Counted from the first letter of the stretch, positions 1 to 12,056 are shown. The stretch is 64,000 nt of DNA from Acorus gramineus (GCA_030737835.1 JAUJYN010000019.1:890433-954432); one strand, 5' to 3'. The notes: generated by a model not told the origin, from the sequence alone. Made by a program: numbers and translations.

Positions 1-2308
1 TGGCGCGAGCGGGGGTGTGCGCGGGAGTGCGCGCGGGGCGCGCGGGGGCGCGCGGGCGTGCGCGCGCGCGGCCAGTGCGCCTGGGCAGTGCGCCTGGGCG
101 CTGGGCAGGGAACCAGTGCGCGCGCGCGCGTGCATGCGCGTGCGTGCGCGTGCTGGGGCGTGCTGGGGCATGCTGGGGCGTGCTGGGGCAGTGCGCGGGG
201 TGCTGCGCGAGGGGCGCGGGCTGGACGCGCGGTGCACGTGGGCGCGCGCGAGCGTGCGCATGCGTGCGGGTGCGCGTCTGGGCTCGCGGGCAAGCGCGCG
301 GCAGTGCGCCGATGGTGCCGGGGTGTGTGCGTGCGTGCGCATTCGTGCGTGCGCATGCAGGGGGCCATGCGAATGGCTGCCCGAGGGTTCGGGTAGGTGT
401 CGGGGCACTCGGACTCGCGTGCGTACGCGCGTGCTCGCATGCGTGCGAGCCCGTATGCATGCTTATCCGAGTTTTGGGTATTTCTATGCATTTTTATGTA
501 TAAATTGTGTGGTTTCTCACCATATTGAATGTCTGTCTTGCAGATCTAGACGGACGGTCGCGCGACGACCCCGATTCCGGTGAGTGGGACAATCCAACCC
601 AGTAGAGAGGTGTTATACGCACTTGGGCGTATACCGACCTCTCCTGGGGCACCATGGATAAATATTGACATATTGTAATGTGTATATCATGCGAGCATGA
701 TTAAATTGTAGAATGCATGTTACCCTAGACTTTGCATGTTAGGGACTTGCACCCTTAGGATATGTGTATGGGCCATGCAGCATGTCCCCTGGTTCCATCT
801 TAGGAAGCCCGGCCGATGCATGTGCCCTACTAGTTTATTTATTAAATTAAATGCTAGTAAATGTTAAAATGCATGTTATAGTGAATATTATAGGGGAGGG
901 GCCTTGCGAGGACAGCGGTGAGACCCGGGTTAGGGTACACCGTGTTCCTTGTTTGGTTGTCGGGGTGTCCTATAACGGGAACTCACGCTGCCCTCCCGAG
1001 TTTCTTTCCCCAGCGATATTCCACCTTGTTATAACCTTATGCATGTTCCCCGCATCGTAGTTATGCGCCCTGGTGGGTTCTGAGGAATTCAGAACATTAG
1101 TGTTGTTATAATGTGCCGTCTGCGGATCCAAGTGGATCATATGCGATGGGTAGGCTGTTCTGTTCCCTTCGTTGGATCCGGTAGAGACTACCCCAGCGTT
1201 AGACAGGCCTTCCTGACAGAGGGCTCCCATCAGTAGGCACCTCCTGATTTAGGACGGACTGTGCTGAATGTGGGAGTAGACCAGGCGGCCTACGGAGTGG
1301 AGGAGAGACTATCGGTGGACCAAGGGTGACCAACAGCCTAGTCAGTCCCAAAATCCTATGTCACCCATTGAAGGGTGAGGGTGAGGGTGTAGTGGGTTGG
1401 CGATGAACGACCCACTGGAGTTGTGATTGGATGCTTGTAAGTCCCAAAATCCTATGTCACCCATTGAAGGGTGAGGGTGAGGGTGTAGCGGGTTGGCGGA
1501 AGCAACCCGTTTGTTTTTGGTGCAGTTAGTCCCAATATCCTATGTCACCCATTGAAGGGTGAGGGTGAGGGTGTGGCGGGTTGGCGGAAGCGACCCGCTG
1601 GTTATGTGTAGCCAGTCCCAATATCCTTTGTCGCCCATTGAAGGGTGAGGGTGAGGGTGTAGTGGGTTGGCAATCGAGCGACCCACGGCTTTGAGTTTTG
1701 CTATCATTTGTGGATTAAGTAATATGAATTGTGGATTATAAGGATATCTGGTTGTGGTCAATATTGTCTGTGATGCATGGGTTGTGCCGTTCACTGAGCG
1801 TGTGGCTCACCCCTCGCATAATATTTTCTCTTCAGTGTCATCTGAGTCGGATCCAGAGGAGGAGCTCCCCGAGGGACTTCATCAGTAGCGGAGTAGCGCC
1901 ACGTCCCGCGAGTTGCAGAGACTATCAGCATCCCTTGTACCAGTATGTATTATTTTCCGTGCTTGGGCACGCGTTTGTGTTGTATTTGGACGTCTTTGTA
2001 TGTATATTGGCTCTCACAGGACATGTGATTATGTATGGAGTCTGTAGTGTGTTTTGATTACAGATTCAGTCTTTAGTTATCCGCATTTGGTGTATATATC
2101 ATGTCAGCCCTGCTTTTGTTGTCAGTATGTCATTCTAGTAGCTTGTGTATGATATATTATTGACCTCCTGTGTAGATTCTGATATTTTATATACACTTGC
2201 CGCGTCTCGGGGACGCCCGGGGCGTGACATTATTGATTCCCTGTTTAGACTGCTGATATCTTGTATACACTTGCCGCGACCCGGGGACGGCCGCCCTGGG
2301 GCGTGACA
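1..2308 (+). mobile_element. 3' part of a long Tekay-type LTR (A-related)
   Basis: This is the 5' LTR of the gag-bearing element that follows. The window opens inside its GC-rich alternating tract (1-470). The conserved TTGCAG acceptor-like site, the 36-nt mini-exon and the GGTGAGTGGG donor-like site follow near 540-590. A G-rich tandem repeat lies at 1344-1700. The LTR ends at 2308 in GGGGCGTGACA and is followed directly by a primer-binding site, which identifies it as a 5' LTR. The 3' terminus is duplicated: a first GGCGTGACA end lies at 2229 and a second, about 80 bp longer, at 2308. The short open frames inside are not conserved genes. The family assignment is an inference from the gag beside it. 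Confidence 0.88.
1344..1700 (+). repeat. Tandem G-rich hairpin repeat, four units of 86-96 bp
   Basis: Units start at 1344, 1440, 1528 and 1614. Each has AGTCCCAA, TATGTCACCCATTGA, three GGGTGA-type runs, then a stem of about 6-7 bp such as GTGGGT...ACCCAC. Unit 1 pairs GTGGGT with ACCCAC and unit 3 pairs GCGGGT with ACCCGC, so the stem changes in a paired way. Copy number differs between LTR copies: two at 13040-13195, 49887-50045 and 56204-56370, and three on the minus strand at 27480-27690. Confidence 0.9.
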
Positions 2309-2312
2309 AAAG

Positions 2313-2326
2313 TTGGTATTAGAGCC
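2313..2326 (+). other. Primer-binding site for initiator tRNA-Met
   Basis: TTGGTATTAGAGCC begins five bases after the LTR end. It matches the plant Ty3/gypsy tRNA-iMet primer site (TGGTATCAGAGCC) apart from one C-to-T change. Minus-strand DNA synthesis would start here. Confidence 0.88.
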
Positions 2327-2426
2327 TGGTCCTGTCAGAGCCAATTGTCTTCTTTCGTAGAGATGAGTCCTAGGATTTCTATATGAGTATTCTGATCCTA
2401 GTGTCTGGTTTTCTTAGGTTGCTGAT

Positions 2427-4098
2427 ATGCCTCCTCGTGGAGGACGGCGCGGACGAGGTCCCTCTCGACCTTTGGAGGTTTCCGGACCTGCCAGAGGCGA
2501 GGATGCTATTGGAGAGTCCTCAGCCGTGAGGCCAGGATCGACAGAGGAGCCTCCTGCCTGGGAGCACGCATTTTCGCGGTTAGCAGATTTGGTAGAGACG
2601 CAGACTAGGGCATTGGAGGCCCAGATGAGGATGTTGGCAGAGCAGGCATGGGATATTCAGGAGCTGCGGGCGGCCCGTGAGGCAGTTCCGCAGGTTCCTC
2701 TGGTGGCAGATCCACCTGTGGTACCCGATGTACCCCCAGTCCCCGTGGTGGTTCCGACGGTCAGAGTTCAGGATCCCCAGGAGAGGGAGGTGGGGCTAGA
2801 GGCTGCAGCGCGAGTGCAGCAGAGTGGCCTCGCAGCCTTTCTGAAGCTCCACCCTCCCGAGTTCCACGGTCAGACGGTGGATCCCCTTGCCCCAGAGCGA
2901 TGGTTGATGGAGGTGGATGCGATCTTCTCGACCATGCTTTGCACCGACCGCCAGCGAGTCTCCCTGACCACTTTTATGCTGAAGGGTAGTGCCGCCGATT
3001 GGTGGGCTACTAGATCAGTGGACATCCCGGAGGGAGTGGAGCAGCTTACATGGGCGGAGTTCCGGAGGTATTTCTTGGAGGAGTACTTCCCGTTCTCGAC
3101 GCGACAGATCGTGATGCGGGAGTTTGAGCAGCTGACGCAGGGCTCTATGTCCGTCGCTGACTACTCCACGCGCTTCACAAGGCTATCCAGATTTGCTCCA
3201 GCCTTGGTGATGGACGAGGAGACGAGGTGCCGTCGATTCGAGCTTGGCCTCAGCAGCGCCATTCGGGTGCATGTTACCTCCCAGGCATTCACGAGGTACT
3301 CCGACTTGGTGTCTCGAGCGAAGACAGTCGAGCGAGACCTCGGGATCCTCGTGACGGTTCCGACCCCTTCGGCAGATCAGAGGCCACCCAGGAGCCAGGA
3401 CCAGGGACAGCGCAGGAAGAAGAGGGCCCACTTCGATCGGTCAGCGGCTGCCCCTCCTCCAGCAGATGTGGTGCCAGCGCGAGGTCCAGCACCCATCGCA
3501 GCAGTGCCGGTCCAGGTGAGGCGACCAGAGTTGCGGCGCTGTTATCACTGTCAGCGCATCGGGCATATCTTGTATAATTGCCCTGATGCTGGCCGACCCC
3601 GAGTGATGCCTCCGCAGCAGCAGCCGTTTCAGCAGCCGTTTCAGCAGCAGCGCCAGCAGCAGCAGCAGCAGCCTCAGCGCCAGCCGCAGCAGCAGCCTCA
3701 GCGTCAGCAGCAGCCACGGGGTGGCCAGGTTGACCAGAGGAGGCAGCCAGCGCAGCCGGCGAGGCTGCCCCTGCTCCTCAGCCGCAGTTCGTGCAGGGCC
3801 GAGTGGCAGCGCTTTCGGCAGAGGAGGCTCAGGCATCAGGCAGCGTGGTCAGAGGTATTGTTCAGATCTCCCAGCTTCCTGCTTATGTATTGTTTGATTC
3901 CGGAGCCACACACTCGTTCGTGTCTCCCGCTTTTGCGAGACGGACGGGCGTGGCGTCCGCTCCTTTAGATGCTATCTTGGAGATATCATTGCCCGTGGGA
4001 GACCGTATTCTCCTCAGTTCTGTGTATCGAGGGTGTACGGTAGCGGTTGCGGAGCATGAGTTTCCGGTGGAGTTGGTGGAGCTCGCGATGATGGACTT
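2427..4098 (+). pseudogene. gag-pro: Tekay-type gag and protease, frameshifted and truncated
   Basis: This would encode the capsid polyprotein and the start of the aspartic protease of a Ty3/gypsy element. ATG at 2427 opens a basic start (MPPRGGRRGRG), then a coiled heptad stretch (QTRALEAQMRMLAEQA), then a retrotransposon gag domain (about residues 150-280, with DWWATRSVDIPEG and FLEEYFPFSTRQIV). A CCHC zinc knuckle follows (CYHCQRIGH....C) and a Gln-rich linker. One base is missing near 3763 compared with the copy at 62290. Past that point the true frame is +1, so the frame that runs to 3968 ends in an artefact. In the shifted frame the protease motif LFDSGATHSFVSP is visible. The homology stops near 4098, where a type B LTR fragment abuts in the opposite direction. 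Confidence 0.92.
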
Positions 4099-4669
4099 TT
4101 CCCCTTCAATGGCTTTCCATTTCAACCTCTTCTACTAGCTCTAATGGGGGAAAAAAGAAGAGGGAGTGAGTGATTTTGTGTGTGAGAGAGATAAGAAGAG
4201 AAGAGAAGGGAAGAAGAAGAAGTGGGCGCCCACTTTAGGGCACACACACTCACACACACACACTCACACACTCACACACACACACTTTTGGTGTTTGACT
4301 TTAGGTCAACCCAACCACACAAACAAACAAAATGATTTGACCAAGTCAATGGTCAAACTTGACTTGGTCAAAGTCATCTTTGACTTGGTCAAGTCTCTCT
4401 TTGACATTCCCGCTTGGTCAAAACCTGGATACGATTCGGAACTGCCAAATTCTGAATGTTACCGGAATTCGATGAATTTTCGTGAGTGGTTTGAAATGGC
4501 ACCAGGACACATAATGTGCAGTTATATTTTCAATCGGAGTTCTCAAGCTCATGATGATAGCCAAAAGTCTAAAATTTTAGCGGTTCCGATCGAAAAAAAG
4601 AAAAAGTTGAAAAACTGCCAGAAATGCTCCAAAGGTGACCAGAAGGCTAAAAGTGACACATATATAACA
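4099..4669 (-). mobile_element. Type B LTR fragment, 5' (U3) end, minus strand
   Basis: Read on the minus strand it begins at 4669 with TGTTATATATGTGTCACTTTTAGC and matches the solo B LTR at 31958-34564 and the 5' LTR at 58245. It keeps the clustered TTGAC/GTCAA motifs (about 4310-4430) and an AC-rich microsatellite (4241-4286). It is cut near 4099, where it abuts the broken protease frame. No target duplication is visible, so this is a rearranged piece and not a clean insertion. Confidence 0.85.
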
Positions 4670-7533
4670 GTGGTAGTGGTGGTGGTGGTTGAGGTGGTCG
4701 CGGGTGCATCGAGGGCCCCCAAATCTCCCCCTTCCATTCCCCCCCCCTTGGTGAGCTCTTCCCCTTCTTTTCTTTAGTTTTTCATTACTTTAGGGGTTGT
4801 TGGGAAGTCATGCATGCTCGGTAGTTGGTTTAGGGTGAGTGAGGAGTGTGGGGGAGGGGTTAAAAGGGGTTAAAGGGTGTTGGGCATGCGCGCGGGTCTG
4901 TCCGCGCGCGTGCGCGGGCCGACGCGCACGCAGAGGGGCGCAGGCGGGCGCGTGCACGCGGGTGCACGCGGAGCGGGCGCGCAGGTTTGCGCAGGTGCTA
5001 GTAGCGTGCGCACTGCGCGCAGGTCGTGTGCACGAGTGCCCGCGCGCACGCAGGGCAGCGTGTCTGGGTGTGCCTGGGCATGCGGCAGGGCGCCAGTGCG
5101 CGCGTGCGTGCGCGTGTGTGCAGGGGGCATGCACGGGGCTGCCCAGGGGCTCGGGTAGGTGCTGGGGCACTCAGACATGCATGCATACGCGCCTATTTGC
5201 ATGCGTGCGAGCCCGTATGCGTGCATGTCTAAGTCTTTGGTATTTCTAGTAAATTTCTAAGTGTTATAATGTGGTTATACTCACCATTTTAATGCCTTTA
5301 CCTTGCAGATCTCGTCGAATGGGATGCGCGAGGTCCCGGGTTGTGGTGACTGGTTTGATACCCCTCGAGATGCGCTCGACGCGCGTAGTCGTGCGTCGCG
5401 CATCGATGGGGCACCCTAGCTATACTACTTATGTAGATAAGTAGTACGGCCATGCTTAAACTATAATATGTTAGATATCTTGCATGCTAGGCTTATATTG
5501 CATGTATTGTATTCATATATGAATGATTGTATCGCATGCGCCTCTCTAGTATGGGCATGTATTTCTGTAATGTGTATGGATGTATAGAATAGGGCATGCC
5601 TTAATTAGTATTGTAATACTACTCCCACCATATTAATTGGAATATCCAGCGTGATTAAGTCTGGGTTAATAACGAGCACATGCCTAATATTCCCTTGCGA
5701 TAAGACTCGAGGGCGTGGTGTAGTTGTTGCGCCCATGCTAATGGGGCAAAGCTATGACCAACTTCATGAGATGATGATCTCTCTCACCCTCTCCCTCTGC
5801 ACGAACTGAGTAAGTAGATGCGATTTCCTACTCGACTCAGGTTCGTTTGGAATATTGGCATGCACCTGTTAGTGCGCGAGATCGCGCTTGACCCTTCCCT
5901 TTTAAGTTGGTGATATCCAACGCATGCTTAAGTTATGCCTTGTGTGCTTATATGATTAATGGCCATGTATGCATGTTTAAGTGGGCCATACCTTGTATGC
6001 ATGTTGTATGATTTGTTGTTTATGATGTAAATCCATGTTAGGGGTTACCCTTATAGTCAATTGTTAGATGATCGTGCATACGGTTCATGCACATAGCTAT
6101 GATATGATTCTCCTGTTATATATACACACATGTTAAAACTAATTAGGCCTATCTGAGCATGGGTACGACCCATCGTTGGGATGTACCTCATTAGTTAGTG
6201 TGTGAGCGATGTAATCGCCTTTGCATCCGTGTGATGCACTTGAATGTAATTCAGGAGAATTCATTTGTTGTATCGGTTTTGTTAAACCAGTAGCTTTGGC
6301 ATTAAGTTAGGCGATTATCGAGAGTAGTGGTTTTTTCATTGGGTTCGCTTTGCGAACATGGAGTGTTTACTCCCAATGTCGTCTGTGTTGAAGCGGCCCG
6401 GGTTGTAGCTGTCCTGACAGAGGGCCCCCACCTGTAGGTATCATCGATGCATGCGGCTAGATGTACTGATCATGGGGGTATACCAGGTAGAGGCTACCCG
6501 GGAGAGGGCTAACGAATGATATTGCGAGCGTGAAATCAATCTCCCCTTTGTTGGATCCAATGTAGGAACTCCCCGGCGTTGGAAAAGCTGTCCTGACAAA
6601 GGGCTCCCATCCGTAGGTACTACCGATGCGTTCAGGAATGTACTGATCGTTGGAGTATACCAGGTAGAGGCTACTCGGGGAAAGGGCTATGGTGGACCAA
6701 GGGTGTGGAGTAGTCTAAGTTTCTTCCAAAAGTCCTATGTCACTTCTAAAGGGTGAGGGTGAGGATGAGGTGAAGACACTTCGCCGCGTGACCCATTCGT
6801 TGTTCATCCGTTCCCATAGTTGTTGGGTCCGGTTGTGTATCGATGTTCAAAGACATTGTTGGGCGGTTATCTCGATTTAGATGATCCAGTAGTGTTGTGT
6901 AGACCTTTAATTCCGCGTCTCTTCGACCAACGGTATGGTCTCTCCCAAAAGTCCCAAGAGTCTTCCTTCGGGAGTGAGGGTGAGGGCGAGGTTGGTCGCG
7001 CCGCCGCGTGACCTTGTTATCCATTGGGTTTCTACCCATGTTTTCCTTGAAAGGAAATTGCCTTAACATTGAACTGTTGTAATGGTGATTGGTTTCCAGC
7101 CACTCACTGAGCTTGTAGCTCACCCCTCGCATACTGTTTCTTTTCAGGGGCAGTGTTGGGCGTGGAGCTGGAGCTTCCCTGTGGCGTGGTCTTATGTGCA
7201 TGGAGCGTTATGTCCGGCGGGTGGCGAGTGCGAGGCTATCAGCAGTCCTAAAGTCATTTTATGTATTGTAAATCGTGCATGTGGCACAGGTTGTATTTTA
7301 TTTGGACTAGACTTGGCTCTCACAGGACAGTGATTGTGTATTCGAGTCTGTAATAATGTTTTTGGTTTACAGACATTGTTGATATCTTATGCTTCCGCTT
7401 TTCAGTCAGTTATCATTTATCTTTGCCTTGTCACCTTGAGTGTTATTGTTGGAGTCTTTGTTGACCTCAGGTATTGATAGCTGATACTATATATATTGCC
7501 GCGTCTCGGGGACAGCCGCCCTGGGACATGACA
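4670..7533 (+). mobile_element. Type D LTR, 5'-truncated
   Basis: It starts abruptly in the GGTGG-rich exon-like stretch (compare 39765-39845 of the D LTR at 39086). It then holds a GGTGAGCTC donor-like site near 4750, a GC-rich tract (4880-5225), the acceptor-like CCTTGCAG ending at 5308, two CTGTCCTGACA repeat units near 6410 and 6590, GGGTGAGG runs near 6750 and 6975, the TTTTCAG acceptor-like site at 7141-7147 and the terminal GGACATGACA at 7533. The end reads GGACATGACA where intact copies have GGGGCGTGACA, consistent with CpG decay. No primer-binding site follows. Most of 5400-6700 has no coding potential. Confidence 0.82.
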
Positions 7534-8557
7534 AAATCTATTAAATTGAGGTTTCAATATAGAGATTCCTTTTGGTTGCCTAGAATTCTGGTTTGTATGT
7601 TGGTCACGATGGTGTTGAAATGTAGACAGGTGGTGGACCACCCCAAAAGGAAGAATTATATATTATTTTTATGTTAAAATGTCTAGGTAGATCACAACTG
7701 GCCAAGGATTATTGTAGCATAATATGTACATTTATTTATTGGTAAACAAGCTATCTATGCCCACTTATGTAATATCTAGCTAGCTACTCTTTTAGAAATA
7801 CCACTCTATTTATTAAAATATTTGTTTATGTTCTCATTGTAGAGATTTGTCCCCTGAAATTTTGAAATTGAACAGGTTTTGCATATTGACAGGAATGACT
7901 ATTACGGAGGAGAGTCAACTTCGCTCAATCTCATTCAAGCAAGGTTCACTTTGGGGACAAATGGGAGAGATCTCTATTTTGGATGTAGACATGGTTTGAT
8001 ATTTATGCTATATATTATAACCCCATTTTGGATGTAGACATGACTTGATGTTTATATTATACTCAAGATAGTGAGTTGTTGCTTGGCATTTTCAATTCTC
8101 ATAAGTGAGAGAAAATTGATCTTTGTTGCTTTACAAGCTTAGCAAAATATTTATTTTTATTTTTGATCTTGAGGATCTACCGCATGTCTTTCTAAAATCT
8201 CAAATAAAAATAAAAAAAATAAAAACAATATTTGCGGCGGTTTAGGCCTCTGTCGCAAAAGTCAAAAAATAAAAATAAAATATTTTTTGCGACAGCTAGT
8301 TTATCTGTCGCAAAACATGTAGTTTACACTACTAAAGTAAAAAAGTAAGTTTTTGCGACGGATTATTTACGATGGTAGCAAACCCGCTATAAAAGATATT
8401 TGTGACCACTAAAAACCGCTGCTATTCTTTTGCGATGCCGTTTGATATGACGGAACCCAAACCGCCACAGAACCATCGCAAAAGGGCATTTGCGACGGTT
8501 ACAGAGGCTATTTGCGACGGTTTCAAACCGTCGCAAAAAATGCTTTTTCTTGTAGTG
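7534..8557 (+). mobile_element. CACTA (En/Spm-type) transposon end, truncated
   Basis: The right terminus reads, on the minus strand, CACTACAAGAAAAAGC, the classic CACTA terminal inverted repeat, ending at 8557. Inside it are at least ten subterminal repeats in both directions, of the form TTTGCGACGG or CCGTCGCAAA (8231, 8251, 8286, 8307, 8352, 8490, 8511, 8528 and neighbours). The left end is missing; the sequence begins at the LTR that ends at 7533. The AT-rich part 7534-8220 may be internal transposon sequence. A weak frame around 7560-7675 (DHPKRKNYIL) could be a remnant of the Ulp1-like protease found in many CACTA elements, but this is not certain. The insertion sits in the antisense ORF region of the Tat element. 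Confidence 0.75.
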
Positions 8558-10361
8558 CTCCCTTCTTCCGATAGCAGGTGGAATGAAGGGCATCTCGTCT
8601 TGCTACAAGGGGATTGGGAGTTTTCGGCATCAGACCCCAGAAAAGGTCCTCCTGTGCCTCGTACCCCTCGCAATACTACACTTGGTAAGTGTCTTAATGC
8701 GAGTTAATACCTTTGTAGTTTTTGAACAAACTTTTAGATGTATCACTTTATTGTGTTGAAGATGATGAGCGCGTCGCCCTCAATGGTCCATTGTGAAACT
8801 TGACCAAATTGCCCATGCCGGCAAGCTTAGAAACCAAAACTATTGCAGTTTCTACATCTCTCGACATCTGAGTCAATGGAGTACCTCGAAGGTGGAAGTG
8901 CCGCTTCTGCTAGCAATGTTCATGAAGGTTCTTCCTCCTGTCCTCCTCGCATAGACAAAATCGTGAGCCTGGACCTCAAGACTCTATGAACCCAATCTAT
9001 TTCTCTTCTTAAGGGGAAGAGGAAAAGGTTGAGCCCGTTCGAGAAGAAGCAAAAATTTGTTTCGCCTACCACCATCGGAGTAATAGAAGACACGGAAGTG
9101 GTGTTGATCAAGAGAGACCTTCTGTCCTTGTCGTGGATTTGACTGATCCTCCCACAGAAGTCACGGCTCGCCCCCATTCACCTCCCGCAAATGTGCAGGA
9201 AGTTGTCTTTGTGGGTGTCACTAATCAGTCTGTCAACCCTGTTGCTGTAGGGCAACAATCGGGTTCTGCTACTGAGGTGGTAATAGACCCAACCCATGGA
9301 GGTTGACGAAGTGACTCCTTCTGATGAGGTCGGAGATAGTGCTTGCTTTGAAATGTCGTCAGTCTCTAAGGCTATGATGCCTCCTATCGTGGTGGCTGAA
9401 GCGCCTCCTGAAGAGATCACTGAAGTGCCCCAGTTGTAGTAACTGAAGTGCCTCCAGTTGTGACACCTGAAATTGCCCCCACCATGCCCACCCTTGATTG
9501 TTTTCGGACTAGTGGTTCAGTTATTGCATCTGGCCCTAGGGTGGTACCATCTTGACCCATGCTGGGGCTTCATGATCACGACTTCGTCATGGCCCAACTT
9601 GAGGAATGTATGGCCCCTAGCGACTAGGAAGATGCTTGTTGACTCTCGAATGAAGTCCTTTGGTTAAAGATCTGCTAGACTTTCTACGATGTGAGTTTTG
9701 CTTCTACTTTTCTTTTATTTTTTAATCCCTTTTGGATGAGCTGCTTTCTTGTCTGCAGAATGCTACTGTTTTTGCTTGCGCCCTCATGGATTGCGATGTT
9801 GACGTGAGACGGATGGAAGATGAGCTATGTGCCGCCCGAGACTTCTCCAAATGCCACTTGATGCAACTGAAGATCGATAAGGAGTGCAAGGAGGATGCAC
9901 TCCGCCGAGCTGAGGCTGCTGACAAGTAAAGAGTGGATGTAGAAAGTCAGGCAGAGACCTTCGAGTGCGCAAAGCTGGCGGCCAAACTAGTAGAAGCCTC
10001 AGCCCGTTGAAACATCAAAAATGTAGAAGCTCGCGCTACTGCAACGGAGGAATGGGTGAGAGAGCTCCTCGAGTAGAATCTCATCCTCGAGAATGATAAT
10101 AATTGACTCTCTTCATAAGTCCAAAGCCCCATAGCAGCGTTGAAGCTGCTATGAGGGAGTCCCGAGACCAACAGGTGATCATTCAAAAGCTGTAAGGTGA
10201 TCTTTCGTTGGATTTTGATGAAGTCTATTCAAAAGGTCATGAAGGAGCCTATTTGGAGACTGACCAGATTGAGGAGATTTTCAAAACTATGTAGACTTGC
10301 GAGAAGAAAAACTACAACTGACGTTACAGAAAAGGTTTTTCTGATGGAATGAAAGATGAAA
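8558..10361 (+). pseudogene. Antisense ORF of a Tat/Retand-like element (part 1)
   Basis: Remnant of the extra ORF that Tat-clade elements such as Retand and Grande carry in antisense between pol and the 3' LTR. It lies on the plus strand while the pol of the same element is on the minus strand. A first exon-like piece (8558-8694) encodes GDWEFSASDPRKGPPVPRT and resembles the 'putative gypsy type transposon' domain (PF04195), ending at a GTAAGT site at 8695. A second gap, 9691-9758, has GTGAGT and TGTCTGCAG borders and opens into a charged coiled-coil segment (RRMEDELCAARDF, 9800-9930). Several stops and shifts break the frame (for example near 9925, 10000 and 10070). The 5' end is lost at the CACTA terminus. 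The last frame runs into the solo LTR at 10362 and resumes at 13729. Confidence 0.68.
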
Positions 10362-10953
10362 TGTTATAATTGTGTCACTTTTAACCTGCTGGTAACCGTT
10401 GGAGCGTTCTAGCAGTTTTTCATTTTTTTTTTTCGGTTTTCGATCAGAACCGCTAATTTTTGGACTGTTAGCTATCGTCCTGAGTTAGAGGACTCCGATT
10501 GGAAATCTAACTGCATATTTGGTGTCCTGGTACCATTTTAGGCCTCTCACAAAAATTTCATCGAATTCCGGTAACGTTTTCGAAATTTCACAGTTTCGGG
10601 GCGTATCCGGGTATTTTAAGTCGCTCGCTATATATAGGTGTGATCTAATTTCAAAATCACTATTCATCATCCCTACCATTTGGATTTTCTCTCTCCCCTC
10701 TCTCTTTTTCTCACTTTTGAGCCCCCTAGACCCCTCAAACCTAAAAACCTAAAGCATAGGAACTGTAGATCGGGTCCCGATCTACACCCCGGTGCTTTCA
10801 AATCCTGATTCCGGCGAGATTAGCCCCTCCGTCCCCCCTCTCTTCTCCTCTGTTTTGGACCATTTCGAGGGCCAAGATAGATCCGGGCGGTGGAAGCCTC
10901 TTGGGAGAGGTTTCGGTGCGCGGAGAGCAACCAGACTTCCCTTCTTCCCCTCG

Positions 10954-12056
10954 GTAAGCCCTCTTTCCCCTCTTTTATTGCATAGATGCTTGTTAGGAGG
11001 TCGGATTTGGGGTTGGGAGGCGGTGGGCGGCGAGGGGTGGCCGTCGGAGGGCGGTGGTGGTGGTCGGAGGCCTTGGGTTGGCCGGTGGTTGGTGGTGGGG
11101 GAGCTCGGGTAAGGGGGCTAGGCTGTCCGGGCAGGGTGTGGGGCAGCCCCGGGAGCGCTGGCAGCAGGCGCAGCAGCGTGGGGCACCAGGTGGCCGGGCG
11201 CGCGGGTGCGTGCGCGCAGGCGTGCGCTCGGGTGGTGCTGCAGGCGTGCTGGGCGTGCAAGGCGTGCAGGGTAGACTGGCAGGGCTAGCTTGGGTAGGAT
11301 GGCTGGGCTGTGCGCGCGGGCAGGCGGGGCTGGCAGGCTGGGCGCGTAGGCGAGCAGGGCAGAAGGTGCTCGGGCATCAGGCGAGCAGTGCCGGGCGTGC
11401 AGGCGAACGGTGCTCGGGCCACTCGGCGACGCGTGCAGGCAGGCAACGCGGGCAGCAGCGTGGGCATGCTGGCAGGCGCGCTGGGCGCGTGCTGCGCGTG
11501 CGTGCGCGTGGGCGCTGGGTGAGGGTCCCGGGTGCTGGGCGCTGAGCGCTGGGAGCTGGTCGCGGATACCGGGTGTGCTGGGCGAGGGTGCTGAGCGCTG
11601 GGCGCTGGGCACCGCAGTGGTGTATGCGCGCGGGGCGTTGGGTTGAGGCGCAGTCGTGCGCGCGGTGAGGAGGGTAGAGGCTGGTGGTGCGCGCGGGGTG
11701 CGCGCGGGCGAGGGGTGCGCGCGGGGTGCGCGCGGGGTGCTCGCGAGCCAGCGCGAGGCGTGCGGGGTGTGAACGGGAGGCTGCGCTGGGGCGCAGGGGG
11801 CGCGCGGTGCACCCGGGAGGTTCGGCGGTGCGCAGGGTGCGTTGGCTGAGGCGCGGCGGTGCACCCGGGCGGTCGGGCGGCCGTGCTGGTGGTTGCCGGC
11901 CCTGCGGGTGGTTGCCGGGGTGCTCGGGCTAGCGTGCGTGCGGGTCGTATGCACGTTTGCCTGAGTGTTGGATGTTTGTTTGTGGGTTTTGTGAATTTTG
12001 ATGTCTTTGGTAGTAGTTGTGGATTTTAACTCACCATATAAATGTCTGTCTTGCAG
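10954..12056 (+). other. Intron-like segment 1 of the solo A LTR
   Basis: Its borders are CTCG|GTAAGCC at 10954 and TGTCTTGCAG ending at 12056, with a pyrimidine-rich end and TAACTCAC upstream as a possible branch site. It holds the GC-rich alternating tract. The same borders recur in other copies: 47663-48889, 53974-55203 and, in type B, 59026-59638. Splicing is an inference from signal conservation only. Confidence 0.5.

Noticed and set aside
1344-1700. GGGTGA repeats as interstitial telomere sequence
   Set aside because: The plant telomere unit is TTTAGGG. This repeat is part of an 86-96-bp unit in LTRs, so it is not telomeric.
1344-1700. Evenly spaced repeats as a CRISPR array
   Set aside because: The spacers are themselves repeated and the context is a plant retrotransposon LTR.
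2313-2326. tRNA gene at the TTGGTATCAGAGCC motifs
   Set aside because: Only the primer-complementary end is present, with no cloverleaf or internal promoter boxes.
7560-7680. Ulp1-type protease gene inside the CACTA fragment
   Set aside because: Only a short stretch resembles the family and no catalytic residues are visible; kept as a remark only.
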